A stretch of 60,221 nucleotides of DNA from SB21 sp964415295 (GTDB taxonomy: Bacteria; CLD3; SB21): contig CAYPYN010000011.1 of the NCBI GenBank assembly GCA_964415295.1, positions 1 through 60,221 of the forward strand, read 5' to 3'. Below are positions 9,240-16,302 of the stretch, piece after piece. Position numbers and translations under genes: made by a program. Positions within the stretch are counted from its first letter, which is position 1; each line of letters opens with the position of its first letter. Below the pieces are notes generated by a model. It worked only from the letters and a program-made list of their open reading frames with translations. It had not been told where the DNA came from and did not search any database.

Positions 9240-10028
9240 ATGAAAATAGAGGATCTAACAAAGGTTAGCATACCGTTTTCTCTCTATGATTTTTTTGGAT
9301 ATTTGCTTCCGGGATTTACGTTTGGCATTCTACTTGTCAACTCAGGCGATCTTGTACTTATGTATGGCAAGCTGGTCGCGAATTACGGGGGCCAAGCGGT
9401 CACACACGATTACAAGCCTATCATGCCGGAAGTACTGGTCATGATGAAATATTCTCCATTCATTGGCATTCTCATCACGGTAATTGGTGCATATATCGCG
9501 GGCCATATTCTTTCTAGTCTATCAAGTCTTCTTTTTGAACGATTCTTTGTTGAGAAGCTATTGAAGTTTCCTGCATCCAACTTGTTCACACTTACTCGCA
9601 CAAAGGCTCCAATTTGGAGGCAACTTTGCTTTCCAAAATATCGAAAGCCATACAATGAAGATTTCCGGAAAGCTTTTTTGACAATATTTGAAATACGTTT
9701 CAATCTTAAAGAGCCTCAACCACATGAAATATTTTGGCTGAGTTTTGAAGAAATCAGTTTAAAGGCACCTGCAGCATTTGCACGTTCAACGCACTTCCTG
9801 AATCTGTATGGTTTCAGTCGAACTATGTCAATGGCTTTTCTACTTGCCGGCTTAGGACTTACTATTGGTGCCTTTCGAAATGACTTTTTAGTGCCATGTT
9901 TTCTTGTGCTTTGCTATTTTGGCCTGTCATTCTTAATGTTCTGGAACTATCTAAAACTTCTGAGACGACTGAATGATGAGGTCTTCCGAGCGTTCTATAC
10001 GATTTCAACATGCAGTAATAAAGAATAA
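9240..10028 (+). CDS. Membrane protein of the defence-like island
   Basis: 262 residues from the ATG at 9240, which has GGAG five bases upstream; a GTG at 9225 would add five residues. The N-terminal segment IPFSLYDFFGYLLPGF runs into a first membrane helix (about 12-35). A second lies near 75-98, and two more near 195-245, separated by a soluble stretch with several Trp, Phe and Lys residues. I do not recognise a named family. The DNA is about 32% GC at its start, AT-rich like its neighbours, which suggests recent transfer. Membrane proteins beside nucleases in such islands are often effectors of abortive infection; that role is only an inference here. Confidence 0.75.
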   Translation: MKIEDLTKVSIPFSLYDFFGYLLPGFTFGILLVNSGDLVLMYGKLVANYGGQAVTHDYKPIMPEVLVMMKYSPFIGILITVIGAYIAGHILSSLSSLLFERFFVEKLLKFPASNLFTLTRTKAPIWRQLCFPKYRKPYNEDFRKAFLTIFEIRFNLKEPQPHEIFWLSFEEISLKAPAAFARSTHFLNLYGFSRTMSMAFLLAGLGLTIGAFRNDFLVPCFLVLCYFGLSFLMFWNYLKLLRRLNDEVFRAFYTISTCSNKE

Positions 10029-10086
10029 GAAATAAGTCGGGTATTCCATTCTGTGGTATCTGAGAACACAAATCAGAAAGAAGTAG

Positions 10087-10479
10087 ATGAACAGCACAAT
10101 AGATAGAAGAATAAGTGAAATTCTCGGTCGCGTTGCTGGTCTGGAAAATTGTGAGATCAAGCGTGAACCCATTACACTGATACAGAGTTTTGCCTCGGCT
10201 AGAAGATGGCCGGATTGGGCATCCAATCCCGGAATCTATTTCTTTGAACTTGATGGGAAGCTCCAATACGTAGGCCGGGCAATTCGAACAACACTGGGTC
10301 AGCGTCTTGGAAACCAGTCAACAGCTTTTGGCAATGAAAAATGGGACGCGGTAATAAAGAACCCGTCTTCAATCGTTGGATGGGTCGCTCTTCCGCCCAA
10401 TGAATGGTATTGGGCTGCGGCTTTGGAAGCTGCATTGATTAGTGAACTTCGACCGAAGATAAGCAAGCGCATTTCGTAG
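10087..10479 (+). CDS. GIY-YIG domain protein
   Basis: 130 residues. GIYFF at 49-53 and YVGRA at 61-65 form the two halves of the GIY-YIG signature. GQRLGNQ follows near 71-77 with the family arginine, and Glu 114 in ALEAALI is the likely metal-binding residue. The first 45 residues form a separate helical segment. No recognition domain is fused, so target choice would need a partner. It sits between the membrane protein and a PD-(D/E)XK protein in AT-rich DNA. It is not closely similar to the other GIY-YIG protein at 15.5 kb. A DNA-nicking or cleavage role is expected from the fold but unproven. Confidence 0.75.
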   Translation: MNSTIDRRISEILGRVAGLENCEIKREPITLIQSFASARRWPDWASNPGIYFFELDGKLQYVGRAIRTTLGQRLGNQSTAFGNEKWDAVIKNPSSIVGWVALPPNEWYWAAALEAALISELRPKISKRIS

Positions 10480-10520
10480 TTTGAAGTGAGAGTCATGTAC
10501 GAAAACGAGTGTGTGTTGTT

Positions 10521-11186
10521 ATGGCTAGTCAAGATAAAATGTCTGTTGACAAAATATTTGACTTGTTGGACAAGTGGAGGCTGTATCCTGCTTATCAGCT
10601 TGAACGAAGAGTTGATATCTTCATAGCGGCTATATTGCCTAAATTGATAGAGCATAAATATCAAAAAGAAGTGTTTGGGATCTTGCCGGAATTTCCGTTA
10701 CGGGTAAGTGATGTCAAACCCGAAATCAAGAGTAATCAATCTTATCGCATTGATTATGTCGCGTTATGCAATGACTCGACCGTATATCTTATTGAATTCA
10801 AGACTGAAATGGATTCGCTTAACGAAAATCAGGATGCCTATCTAAACCTTGCCAAGACAATGAAGGTTAGTTCGCTCGTGGAGGGACTGCTGAAGATATA
10901 CGATAAAACTAAACAGAAGGCGAAGTATCGATATTACATTGAGGAACTTAAGCGATGGGGTTGGGTTAAGGTAGAAGGAGATGATATTTCAAACACCGGA
11001 TCCAACCATGGTGTCGAAATTCTTTACATACAGCCCATAAAGAGGAAGAAAGAACAAAGCGAAATTGTTTTTGATGATATCATACGCTTTTTGGATGATT
11101 ACGATGATCCAATAAGCAGTCGCCTTAAGGTGTCGTTGAGAAAATGGGAAGCCGAGTCAAAAAGGAAAACAGTGAAACGTTCATAA
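10521..11186 (+). CDS. Putative PD-(D/E)XK nuclease
   Basis: 221 residues from ATG 10521; GTG at 10509 would add four. RIDYVAL (Asp 78) followed by VYLIEFKTE (Glu 92, Lys 94) gives the D-x(n)-E-x-K active site, and the preceding helix LERRVDIFIAA offers a further acidic residue. The C-terminus, from about 130, is charged and helical. No helicase or recognition domain is visible. It overlaps the earliest possible start of the next gene. AT-rich composition matches the upstream genes. The fold call is from motif only; the substrate is unknown. Confidence 0.7.
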   Translation: MASQDKMSVDKIFDLLDKWRLYPAYQLERRVDIFIAAILPKLIEHKYQKEVFGILPEFPLRVSDVKPEIKSNQSYRIDYVALCNDSTVYLIEFKTEMDSLNENQDAYLNLAKTMKVSSLVEGLLKIYDKTKQKAKYRYYIEELKRWGWVKVEGDDISNTGSNHGVEILYIQPIKRKKEQSEIVFDDIIRFLDDYDDPISSRLKVSLRKWEAESKRKTVKRS

Positions 11187-11191
11187 AGAAA

Positions 11192-11764
11192 ATGAAACCT
11201 GTCAAAACCGGAAATGAGCCTCTCTCACTCAACGGACAACCAACCGGCCACACCCTTCTTAATTTCTGGCAATGGAGCGCCTCGGATATTCTCAGTAACG
11301 CAACACGGGGCGTATTTGCGGAGTTTATCGTAGCGACTGCGCTTAATATCGATATTAGGAAAGCGAGAAGTGAATGGCAGGCTCATGACCTGACGACGAA
11401 CGACGGAACGAAAGTTGAAGTCAAGTCTGCGGCTTACGTTCAGAGTTGGAATCAGAAAAAACCCTCCACGATCACTTTCAGTATCAAAGCCTCCCGCTAT
11501 TGGGACAGCGAGACCAATATTCAAGCCAAAGAATCCAAGAGGCAGGCGGATGTATATGTATTCTGTTTGCTGAAACATATGGACAAAGAAACTATTGATC
11601 CACTTCGGCTGGAACAATGGGAGTTTTACGTTCTTTCGACGAAGGAACTGGACAATTACAAGAGAAGCAAGCATTCGATTACACTAAAATCTCTGCAAAA
11701 GCTCACACCGGCGGTCGGATATTACGAGATCAAAGAGGCCATTCGGAGCCATATGTCAAGATAA
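11192..11764 (+). CDS. Putative PD-(D/E)XK nuclease
   Basis: 190 residues from ATG 11192. An in-frame start at 11144 inside the previous gene would add 16 residues and make the genes overlap; neither has a clear ribosome site. The active-site pattern is AEF (Glu 44), HDL (Asp 66) and VEVKSA (Glu 76, Lys 78), a textbook restriction-endonuclease-like arrangement. No other domain is visible. It is the second of three unrelated-looking PD-(D/E)XK candidates in a row, and base composition begins to return to that of the host genome here. Confidence 0.7.
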   Translation: MKPVKTGNEPLSLNGQPTGHTLLNFWQWSASDILSNATRGVFAEFIVATALNIDIRKARSEWQAHDLTTNDGTKVEVKSAAYVQSWNQKKPSTITFSIKASRYWDSETNIQAKESKRQADVYVFCLLKHMDKETIDPLRLEQWEFYVLSTKELDNYKRSKHSITLKSLQKLTPAVGYYEIKEAIRSHMSR

Positions 11765-11780
11765 ATGCTGCATATCAAAG

Positions 11781-12272
11781 ATGACTAAACTGGACGAAAT
11801 AGTACGACGCAGTTTGACGCGATTCACAGAAAGTATTTTCCAATCAAATTGGTTCGGCAAAGAACGCGAAGCGGTGAGCCTTTATGCGATGGGGTATCTG
11901 CTTGACGAAGTAGCCCCCGATTCGGTTCTATTCGACAAGAGGCAGATCGGCATCGAAGTGCGTGTTCCGAAACCATCCTCCCGAGGCAAAAAATCTCAGG
12001 TATGCAAAGACCTGGTGATCTGGCGTAAGCCTGCGCAGACCTGTTGGAATGACAAACGGGAATCGGTTGTCTATCCTCTTTCGGTAATGGAGTGGAAGTC
12101 CGGGCGGACTGAAACGACTTCGTATGATCTGGATTGGCTCACAGCTTTTGCCAAGGACGCGCCGGAATTCACCGGTTATGCCGTTACGCTGGATCTGAAA
12201 CGAAGAAAGTTCCGCCTCAAATGCGATCGCGTGACCAAAGACGGAATAGACAAGGATTGGTTAGTCTCGTAG
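11781..12272 (+). CDS. Putative small PD-(D/E)XK nuclease
   Basis: 163 residues. A helix with KEREAVSLYAMGYL (Glu 30) leads to KDLVIW (Asp 77) and VMEWKSG (Glu 104, Lys 106), consistent with the PD-(D/E)XK core. The C-terminal third is basic. It begins 16 bases after the preceding nuclease and is probably co-transcribed with it. The protein is short for a stand-alone restriction enzyme and could be a Vsr-like or Holliday-type nuclease, or an inhibitor-like relative. The call rests on motif spacing alone. Confidence 0.65.
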   Translation: MTKLDEIVRRSLTRFTESIFQSNWFGKEREAVSLYAMGYLLDEVAPDSVLFDKRQIGIEVRVPKPSSRGKKSQVCKDLVIWRKPAQTCWNDKRESVVYPLSVMEWKSGRTETTSYDLDWLTAFAKDAPEFTGYAVTLDLKRRKFRLKCDRVTKDGIDKDWLVS

Positions 12273-12361
12273 GAAGGCTCTGCAGGAGTAAGATCCGTTT
12301 TCATACACAACTGAAATCCTTTATACTGCAGGATAGGAAGCCTTAGAGGGGTCAAAATAAG

Positions 12362-13060
12362 CTACGATTCCGTATAATCAAATTCCTCGATCAGATGTTC
12401 CGCATTATTCCTCACGTTATTCACCGCCGGGTTGGCGAAGTAATGCGCCATATATGATTCCGGCAGGGGATTCAGAAAGGGAGAAACCTCCTCGTACGTT
12501 TTGAGTTCCGGATCCAGCCACGGCCGTTCCCGGCCCGGTTCCAGTATGACGGGCATGCGGTTATGAAATTTCGCCACGATCTCGTTGGGCTGAGTGGTCA
12601 GGATCGTGCATGAGGTGATCGGGTCGCTGTCTCCTTTTTTCCACACATCGTAAAGTCCCGCAAAGGCGAACGGCGATTTATCTTTGAAGATAAAGCGCAC
12701 GGGACGTTTTTCTTTGCCGAATTTGGCGAATTCGTAGAACCCGTCGGCGATGACGAGACAGCGCCGCCCGGGGATCAGGTTCTTATAGGTCGGTTTCAGA
12801 TGGATCTCTTCGCTGCGCGCGTTGATCGTGCTGAATCCGAACTTCTTAGGATCGGCCGCCCATGAAGGAATAAGACCCCATTTCATGAGCTTCATCTTCA
12901 GCTTATCGTCCTCACGAACGACGACCTGGACCATTTGCGTCGGGGCCACGTTGTAATTGGGTCTGAAACTCTCGATCAGCTCTTTCATGTCCTCATTGGC
13001 GAGATCGAATTTTTCCTGTATGATCCTCAGTTCCTTCGTCTGCGTATAACGGCCGCACAT
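12362..13060 (-). CDS. yedK: SRAP-domain DNA-crosslinking protein (YedK/HMCES family)
   Basis: 232 residues beginning MCGRYTQ. Cys 2, exposed after removal of Met, forms the thiazolidine crosslink with abasic sites in single-stranded DNA and shields them from error-prone processing. The conserved Asn in STINARSE, the Glu in DGFYEF and the His in FHNRMPVIL complete the active centre. Length is typical. It faces the restriction island and has its own promoter just upstream at 13080-13110, so it is probably housekeeping and not part of the island. Confidence 0.95.
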   Translation of the reverse strand: MCGRYTQTKELRIIQEKFDLANEDMKELIESFRPNYNVAPTQMVQVVVREDDKLKMKLMKWGLIPSWAADPKKFGFSTINARSEEIHLKPTYKNLIPGRRCLVIADGFYEFAKFGKEKRPVRFIFKDKSPFAFAGLYDVWKKGDSDPITSCTILTTQPNEIVAKFHNRMPVILEPGRERPWLDPELKTYEEVSPFLNPLPESYMAHYFANPAVNNVRNNAEHLIEEFDYTES

Positions 13061-13079
13061 AAGACCTCTCTTGTTTCTT

Positions 13080-13110
13080 CTAAACTACGGCGCGACCGAC
13101 GAAAAATCAA
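13080..13110 (-). promoter_or_regulatory. Promoter of yedK
   Basis: Read on the minus strand: TTG (13110-13108), exactly 20 bases, then TAGTTTAG (13087-13080). The start of yedK is about 20 bases further, giving a short leader. Confidence 0.5.
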
Positions 13111-13221
13111 TCCAAATCTCAGCCTTCCAAACGAACTCCGGCCGCAGGTCTGCGATCATGGAATGGAATTTCAAATTGTATAGTAGCTAAATTTGACGAA
13201 ATGTTTTAAGTTGTGACACTC

Positions 13222-13248
13222 CCGGCCGGATTCCGATGGAGCGGCCGG
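13222..13248. repeat. Inverted repeat CCGGCCG / CGGCCGG
   Basis: Perfect 7-bp arms (13222-13228 and 13242-13248) separated by 13 bases, between divergently placed yedK and the next gene. There is no T-run, so it is not an intrinsic terminator. It could be an operator or an RNA hairpin. Confidence 0.4.
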
Positions 13249-13346
13249 TTAAGAACAGGACAGAACGATCATGTCAAAACGGATATGGATATTCGTTAGA
13301 TGAGAAGAAACCTCAATCGTCTTATAGACAATAAAGGAGATGCGTT

Positions 13347-13961
13347 ATGATCAAAATAGCTGTATGGATCATGCTGGCATGGACGATACCGTGCGCGGCG
13401 CAGGACTATGTGTCACTGGTTCCCGAAGGTTGGGAGATCATCGACGTGCAGGTTGGCGACCTCAATAAAGACCAGGTGGACGATGTCGCGATGATCGTGA
13501 GATTCATGGGCGATGTGGCCTCGCCGCCGCGGTCCCTGATCGTCGCTTTTAAGACGACCGGAGGATATGCCGAACCGTATCGCGCGGACGATGTTATTCT
13601 GGGAGAGCATGAAGGCGGCACGATGGGCGATCCACTGCAGCCCATGGAGATCCGCCGGGGCACGATCGTGCTGAGTTTCTCCGGCGGAAGCCGTGAAAGA
13701 TGGGGCTACACGTACATTTTCCGGTATCAGAAAGGGGATTTCCGGCTCATCGGAGCCACGAGTTCGGGCGGCGATCCCATCGAAGAGAATTACTACACCT
13801 ACGATTACAATCTCAGCACCGGAAAGATCGTGATCTCACGCACCTACGGCAAAGAGCCGGAGCGCAACGAAAGCCGGGAATTGGTCAAATTCCTCGATCC
13901 GTTGCCGTCCCTCAAAACCTTTTCGCATCATACGGCAAACCTGTGGGAGGGTATAGAGTGA
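13347..13961 (+). CDS. Secreted protein with FG-GAP/VCBS-like motif
   Basis: 204 residues. The start is supported by AAGGAG upstream. The signal peptide runs to about residue 19, with likely cleavage after CAA in PCAAQDY. Just after it, GDLNKDQVDDVAMI matches the Asp-rich calcium loop of FG-GAP/VCBS repeats, but only one such repeat is clear. The rest is beta-rich with many Gly and Tyr residues. It is probably periplasmic or exported; no enzymatic motif is seen. It stands alone, followed by a weak hairpin. Confidence 0.85.
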   Translation: MIKIAVWIMLAWTIPCAAQDYVSLVPEGWEIIDVQVGDLNKDQVDDVAMIVRFMGDVASPPRSLIVAFKTTGGYAEPYRADDVILGEHEGGTMGDPLQPMEIRRGTIVLSFSGGSRERWGYTYIFRYQKGDFRLIGATSSGGDPIEENYYTYDYNLSTGKIVISRTYGKEPERNESRELVKFLDPLPSLKTFSHHTANLWEGIE

Positions 13962-14025
13962 AGATCGGGGAGAAGCCTGATTGATTCACGCCGCGCGAAG
14001 GGCTTCCATGGAGAAGTTTTCTTTG

Positions 14026-14052
14026 CCGCTTTTCTTTTTAAACAGAAAGCGG
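14026..14052 (+). terminator. Weak terminator-like hairpin
   Basis: CCGCTTT (14026-14032) pairs with AAAGCGG (14046-14052). T-rich bases lie in the loop and there is no U-tract after the stem on the plus strand, so termination is doubtful. Confidence 0.3.
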
Positions 14053-14109
14053 AAACATGATATGCGCAACAAAATATAGCGAATCCAACTTATAACGGAG
14101 TTACGTCCC

Positions 14110-15087
14110 ATGAAAGCGATCACTTATACCGAATACGGAACACCCGACGTGCTCCGGATCGAAGACGTCGAAAAGCCTGCACCGAAAGACAACGAAGTGC
14201 TGGTTAAGATTCACGCCGTTTCACTCAATGCCTACGACTGGCATTTCCTGAGCGCCGACATATTCATGATGCGTCTGATGGGCGTGGGCATGTTCAAGCC
14301 CAAGAACACACGCCTCGGCGCGGACTTATCAGGACGCGTGGAAGCCGTGGGGAAGAATGTCACACGGTTCAAGCCCGGCGATGAGGTGTACGGCGATGCG
14401 GCACGGTGCGGCAACGGCGCCTTTGCGGAATATAAATGCATGACCGAAAACCTTCTCGCTCTGAAACCGGTCAAGCTGTCGTTCGAAGAAGCCGCGGCCG
14501 TTCCTATGGCCGGGATCACCGCCCTGCAGGGCCTGCGCGACGAAGGAAAGATCAAGGCCGGACAGAAAGTTCTCATACAGGGCGCGTCCGGCGGGGTGGG
14601 AACGTACGCTGTTCAGATTGCGAAATGGTTCGGCGCAGAAGTCACCGCCGTTTGCAGTTCCCGAAATATCGAACAGGCGCGCAAGCTCGGCGCCGATCAT
14701 GTTATTGATTATACCAAAGAGAACTTCACCGAGAGCGGGAAACGGTATGATCTGATCTTTGCGGCCAACGGTCATCATCCGCTTTCGGCTTACAAGCGCG
14801 CGTTGGCGCCCGGCGGCATCTACGTCATGGCCGGCGGAACGGCCAAACAGATCTTCTCGGCGATGCTGTTGGGGCCTCTCATGTCGATATTCGGCAGTAA
14901 AAAGATGGGCGGTGTTACGGCTAATACAACTCCTGAAGACCTGACTCTGATGAAAGAGTTGATCGAGTCGGGAAAAATCACTCCCGTGATCGACAAGCGC
15001 TTTTCTTTCGATCAGGCGGCCGACGCCTTCCGCTATCTTGGCGAAGGCCACGCAAGAGGGAAGGTGGTTATCACGATAGCAGCGTGA
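14110..15087 (+). CDS. Zinc-less MDR oxidoreductase (quinone reductase-like)
   Basis: 325-residue medium-chain dehydrogenase/reductase. The GroES-like N-terminal domain (about 1-125) lacks the structural Cys cluster of zinc alcohol dehydrogenases. The NAD(P)-binding Rossmann domain carries GASGGVGTYAVQIAK near residues 156-170. The C-terminal end AHARGKVVI-type tail is typical of the family. Likely reaction: NADPH-dependent reduction of quinones or enones; the exact substrate cannot be told. ACGGAG lies upstream of the ATG. The palindromic array begins 85 bases after its stop. Confidence 0.92.
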   Translation: MKAITYTEYGTPDVLRIEDVEKPAPKDNEVLVKIHAVSLNAYDWHFLSADIFMMRLMGVGMFKPKNTRLGADLSGRVEAVGKNVTRFKPGDEVYGDAARCGNGAFAEYKCMTENLLALKPVKLSFEEAAAVPMAGITALQGLRDEGKIKAGQKVLIQGASGGVGTYAVQIAKWFGAEVTAVCSSRNIEQARKLGADHVIDYTKENFTESGKRYDLIFAANGHHPLSAYKRALAPGGIYVMAGGTAKQIFSAMLLGPLMSIFGSKKMGGVTANTTPEDLTLMKELIESGKITPVIDKRFSFDQAADAFRYLGEGHARGKVVITIAA

Positions 15088-15172
15088 AAATTGTCCCTCG
15101 AGATAGTTTCTCTTATAGTAGTCTCTAACTCTGCTTATCATAGTATTTAGGGTATATCCGATGAGACTCAAC

Positions 15173-15500
15173 GCTCATCGAGTAGCGCAGCGTATCGAAG
15201 TGAGCAATTATCCCCACTGGTCGTCTCGATACTTTGGCTCCGCCGAAACTCGACGACCTGGGTACGCATCGCTCACCGAGTAGCGCAAGCGTATCGAGGT
15301 GAGCAGTACCCAGACCGGTCGTCTCGATACTTCGGCTTCGCCGAAACTCGACGACCTTGGTACACATCGCTCACCGAGTAACGTAAGCGTATCGAGGCGA
15401 GCCCTACCCACACCGGTCGCCTCGATACTCCGGCTCCGCCGAAACTCGACGACCTCGGTACACATCGCTCACCGAGTAACGTAAGCGTATCGAGGTGAGC
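15173..15500. repeat. Left arm of palindromic array: A1-B1-A2-B2-A3-B3-A4
   Basis: Seven hairpins alternate: A at 15173-15205, 15271-15304, 15369-15402, 15467-15500; B at 15219-15258, 15317-15356, 15415-15454. A-to-A distance is 98 bp each time. A has outer arms GCTCACC/GGTGAGC; B has GGTCGTC/GACGACC with inner stem TTCGGC/GCCGAA. The 12-14 base spacers are also conserved, with variants of ctacccacacc from A to B and tggtacacatc from B to A. Spacers are not unique, so this is not CRISPR. The array stops 18 bases before the GIY-YIG start codon. Confidence 0.95.
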
Positions 15501-15518
15501 ATTTCAAGGGAACATACT

Positions 15519-15803
15519 ATGCCGCACATGTACATACTTCTCTGCCGTAACGGACAATTCTACACCGGCAGCACAAAGAACCTGGAGAGACGTCTTGCGC
15601 AGCACCAGGCCGGAGAAGGCTCCAATTTTACTAAGAAATATCTTCCTGTGAAACTGGTGTATTGCGAAGAGTATACCAGTGTAAGCGATGCTTTTTATCG
15701 GGAAAAACAGGTTCAGCGCTGGAGTCATGGAAAGAAAGAGGCATTGATCGCAGGACACTTCGCTAAGATGAAAAAGTTTGGAAAGAAAAAATTCAAGAAA
15801 TAG
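15519..15803 (+). CDS. GIY-YIG endonuclease inside the palindromic array (UPF0213/YhbQ-like)
   Basis: 94 residues. ATG 15519 has AAGGGA seven bases upstream. A GTG at 15495 is in frame but lies in the arm of hairpin A4, so I reject it. MYILL (4-8) and YTG (15-17) are the GIY-YIG signature; Arg 25, His 29 and Glu 62 (YREKQVQRW) are the expected catalytic and metal residues. The tail KMKKFGKKKFKK is strongly basic and may grip DNA. The gene occupies exactly the place of an A-to-B spacer: A4 ends 18 bases before the ATG and B4 starts two bases after the stop. By analogy with REP-associated transposases, it may recognise, nick or copy these hairpins; this is inference. Confidence 0.93.
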   Translation: MPHMYILLCRNGQFYTGSTKNLERRLAQHQAGEGSNFTKKYLPVKLVYCEEYTSVSDAFYREKQVQRWSHGKKEALIAGHFAKMKKFGKKKFKK

Positions 15804-15805
15804 AC

Positions 15806-16184
15806 GGTCGTCTCGATACTTCGGCTTCGTCGAAACTCGACGACCTGGGTACACATCGCTCACCGAGTAGCGAAGCGTATCGAGGTGAGCACTACCCACA
15901 CCGGTCGTCTCGATATTTCGGTTTTGCCGAAACTCGACGACCTTGGTACACATCGCTCACCGAGTAGCGTAAGCGTATCGAGGTGAGCACTACCCACACC
16001 GGTCGTCTCGATACTTTGGCTTCGCCGCAACCCGACGACCTTCGGTACACATGGCTCACCGAGTAGCGAAGCGTATCGAGGTGAGCACTACCCACACCGG
16101 TCGTCTTGATACTTTGGCTTCGCCGAAACTCGACGACCTTGGTACACATCGCTCACCGAGTAGCGTAAGCGTATCGAGGTGAGC
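15806..16184. repeat. Right arm of palindromic array: B4-A5-B5-A6-B6-A7-B7-A8
   Basis: Eight hairpins continue the alternation after the GIY-YIG stop codon. B at 15806-15845, 15903-15942, 16001-16040, 16099-16138; A at 15858-15890, 15955-15988, 16054-16086, 16151-16184. Period is 97-99 bp. The one-base differences come from the A loop, TAAG or AA. B5 has a GG-to-GT change in its inner stem and B6 a disrupted lower stem, so some units are decaying. Orientation and order match the left arm, as if the gene split one continuous array. Confidence 0.95.
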
Positions 16185-16192
16185 CTTTTTTC
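16151..16192 (+). terminator. Array-end hairpin A8 with T-run
   Basis: Hairpin A8 is followed directly by CTTTTTTCT, so the last unit could stop transcription coming out of the nuclease gene and array. Confidence 0.45.
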
Positions 16193-16302
16193 TAAAAAAT
16201 TTACAGAATTTTGCAAACATTTTGAAACTTTGTGAGAAATCTTCAGTAAATGATACCAGAGAGCATTATGAAACTCTCGGTAAATTTATGAGGAGGAATC
16301 AC

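Noticed and set aside
14329..15171. 280-codon minus-strand frame opposite the oxidoreductase
   Set aside because: The plus-strand gene has full family motifs; the antisense frame has no recognisable domain and arises from codon bias.
15208..16149. Minus-strand open frames in the repeats with MCTKVVEFRRS-type starts
   Set aside because: They are translations of the repeat itself, differ only by repeat drift, and have no ribosome sites.
15173..16184. CRISPR array
   Set aside because: The spacers between palindromes are nearly identical, units are two alternating hairpins and no cas genes are near.
15173..16184. Insertion sequence with DDE or HUH transposase
   Set aside because: The only gene in the array is a GIY-YIG protein; no transposase motif and no target duplication are seen.
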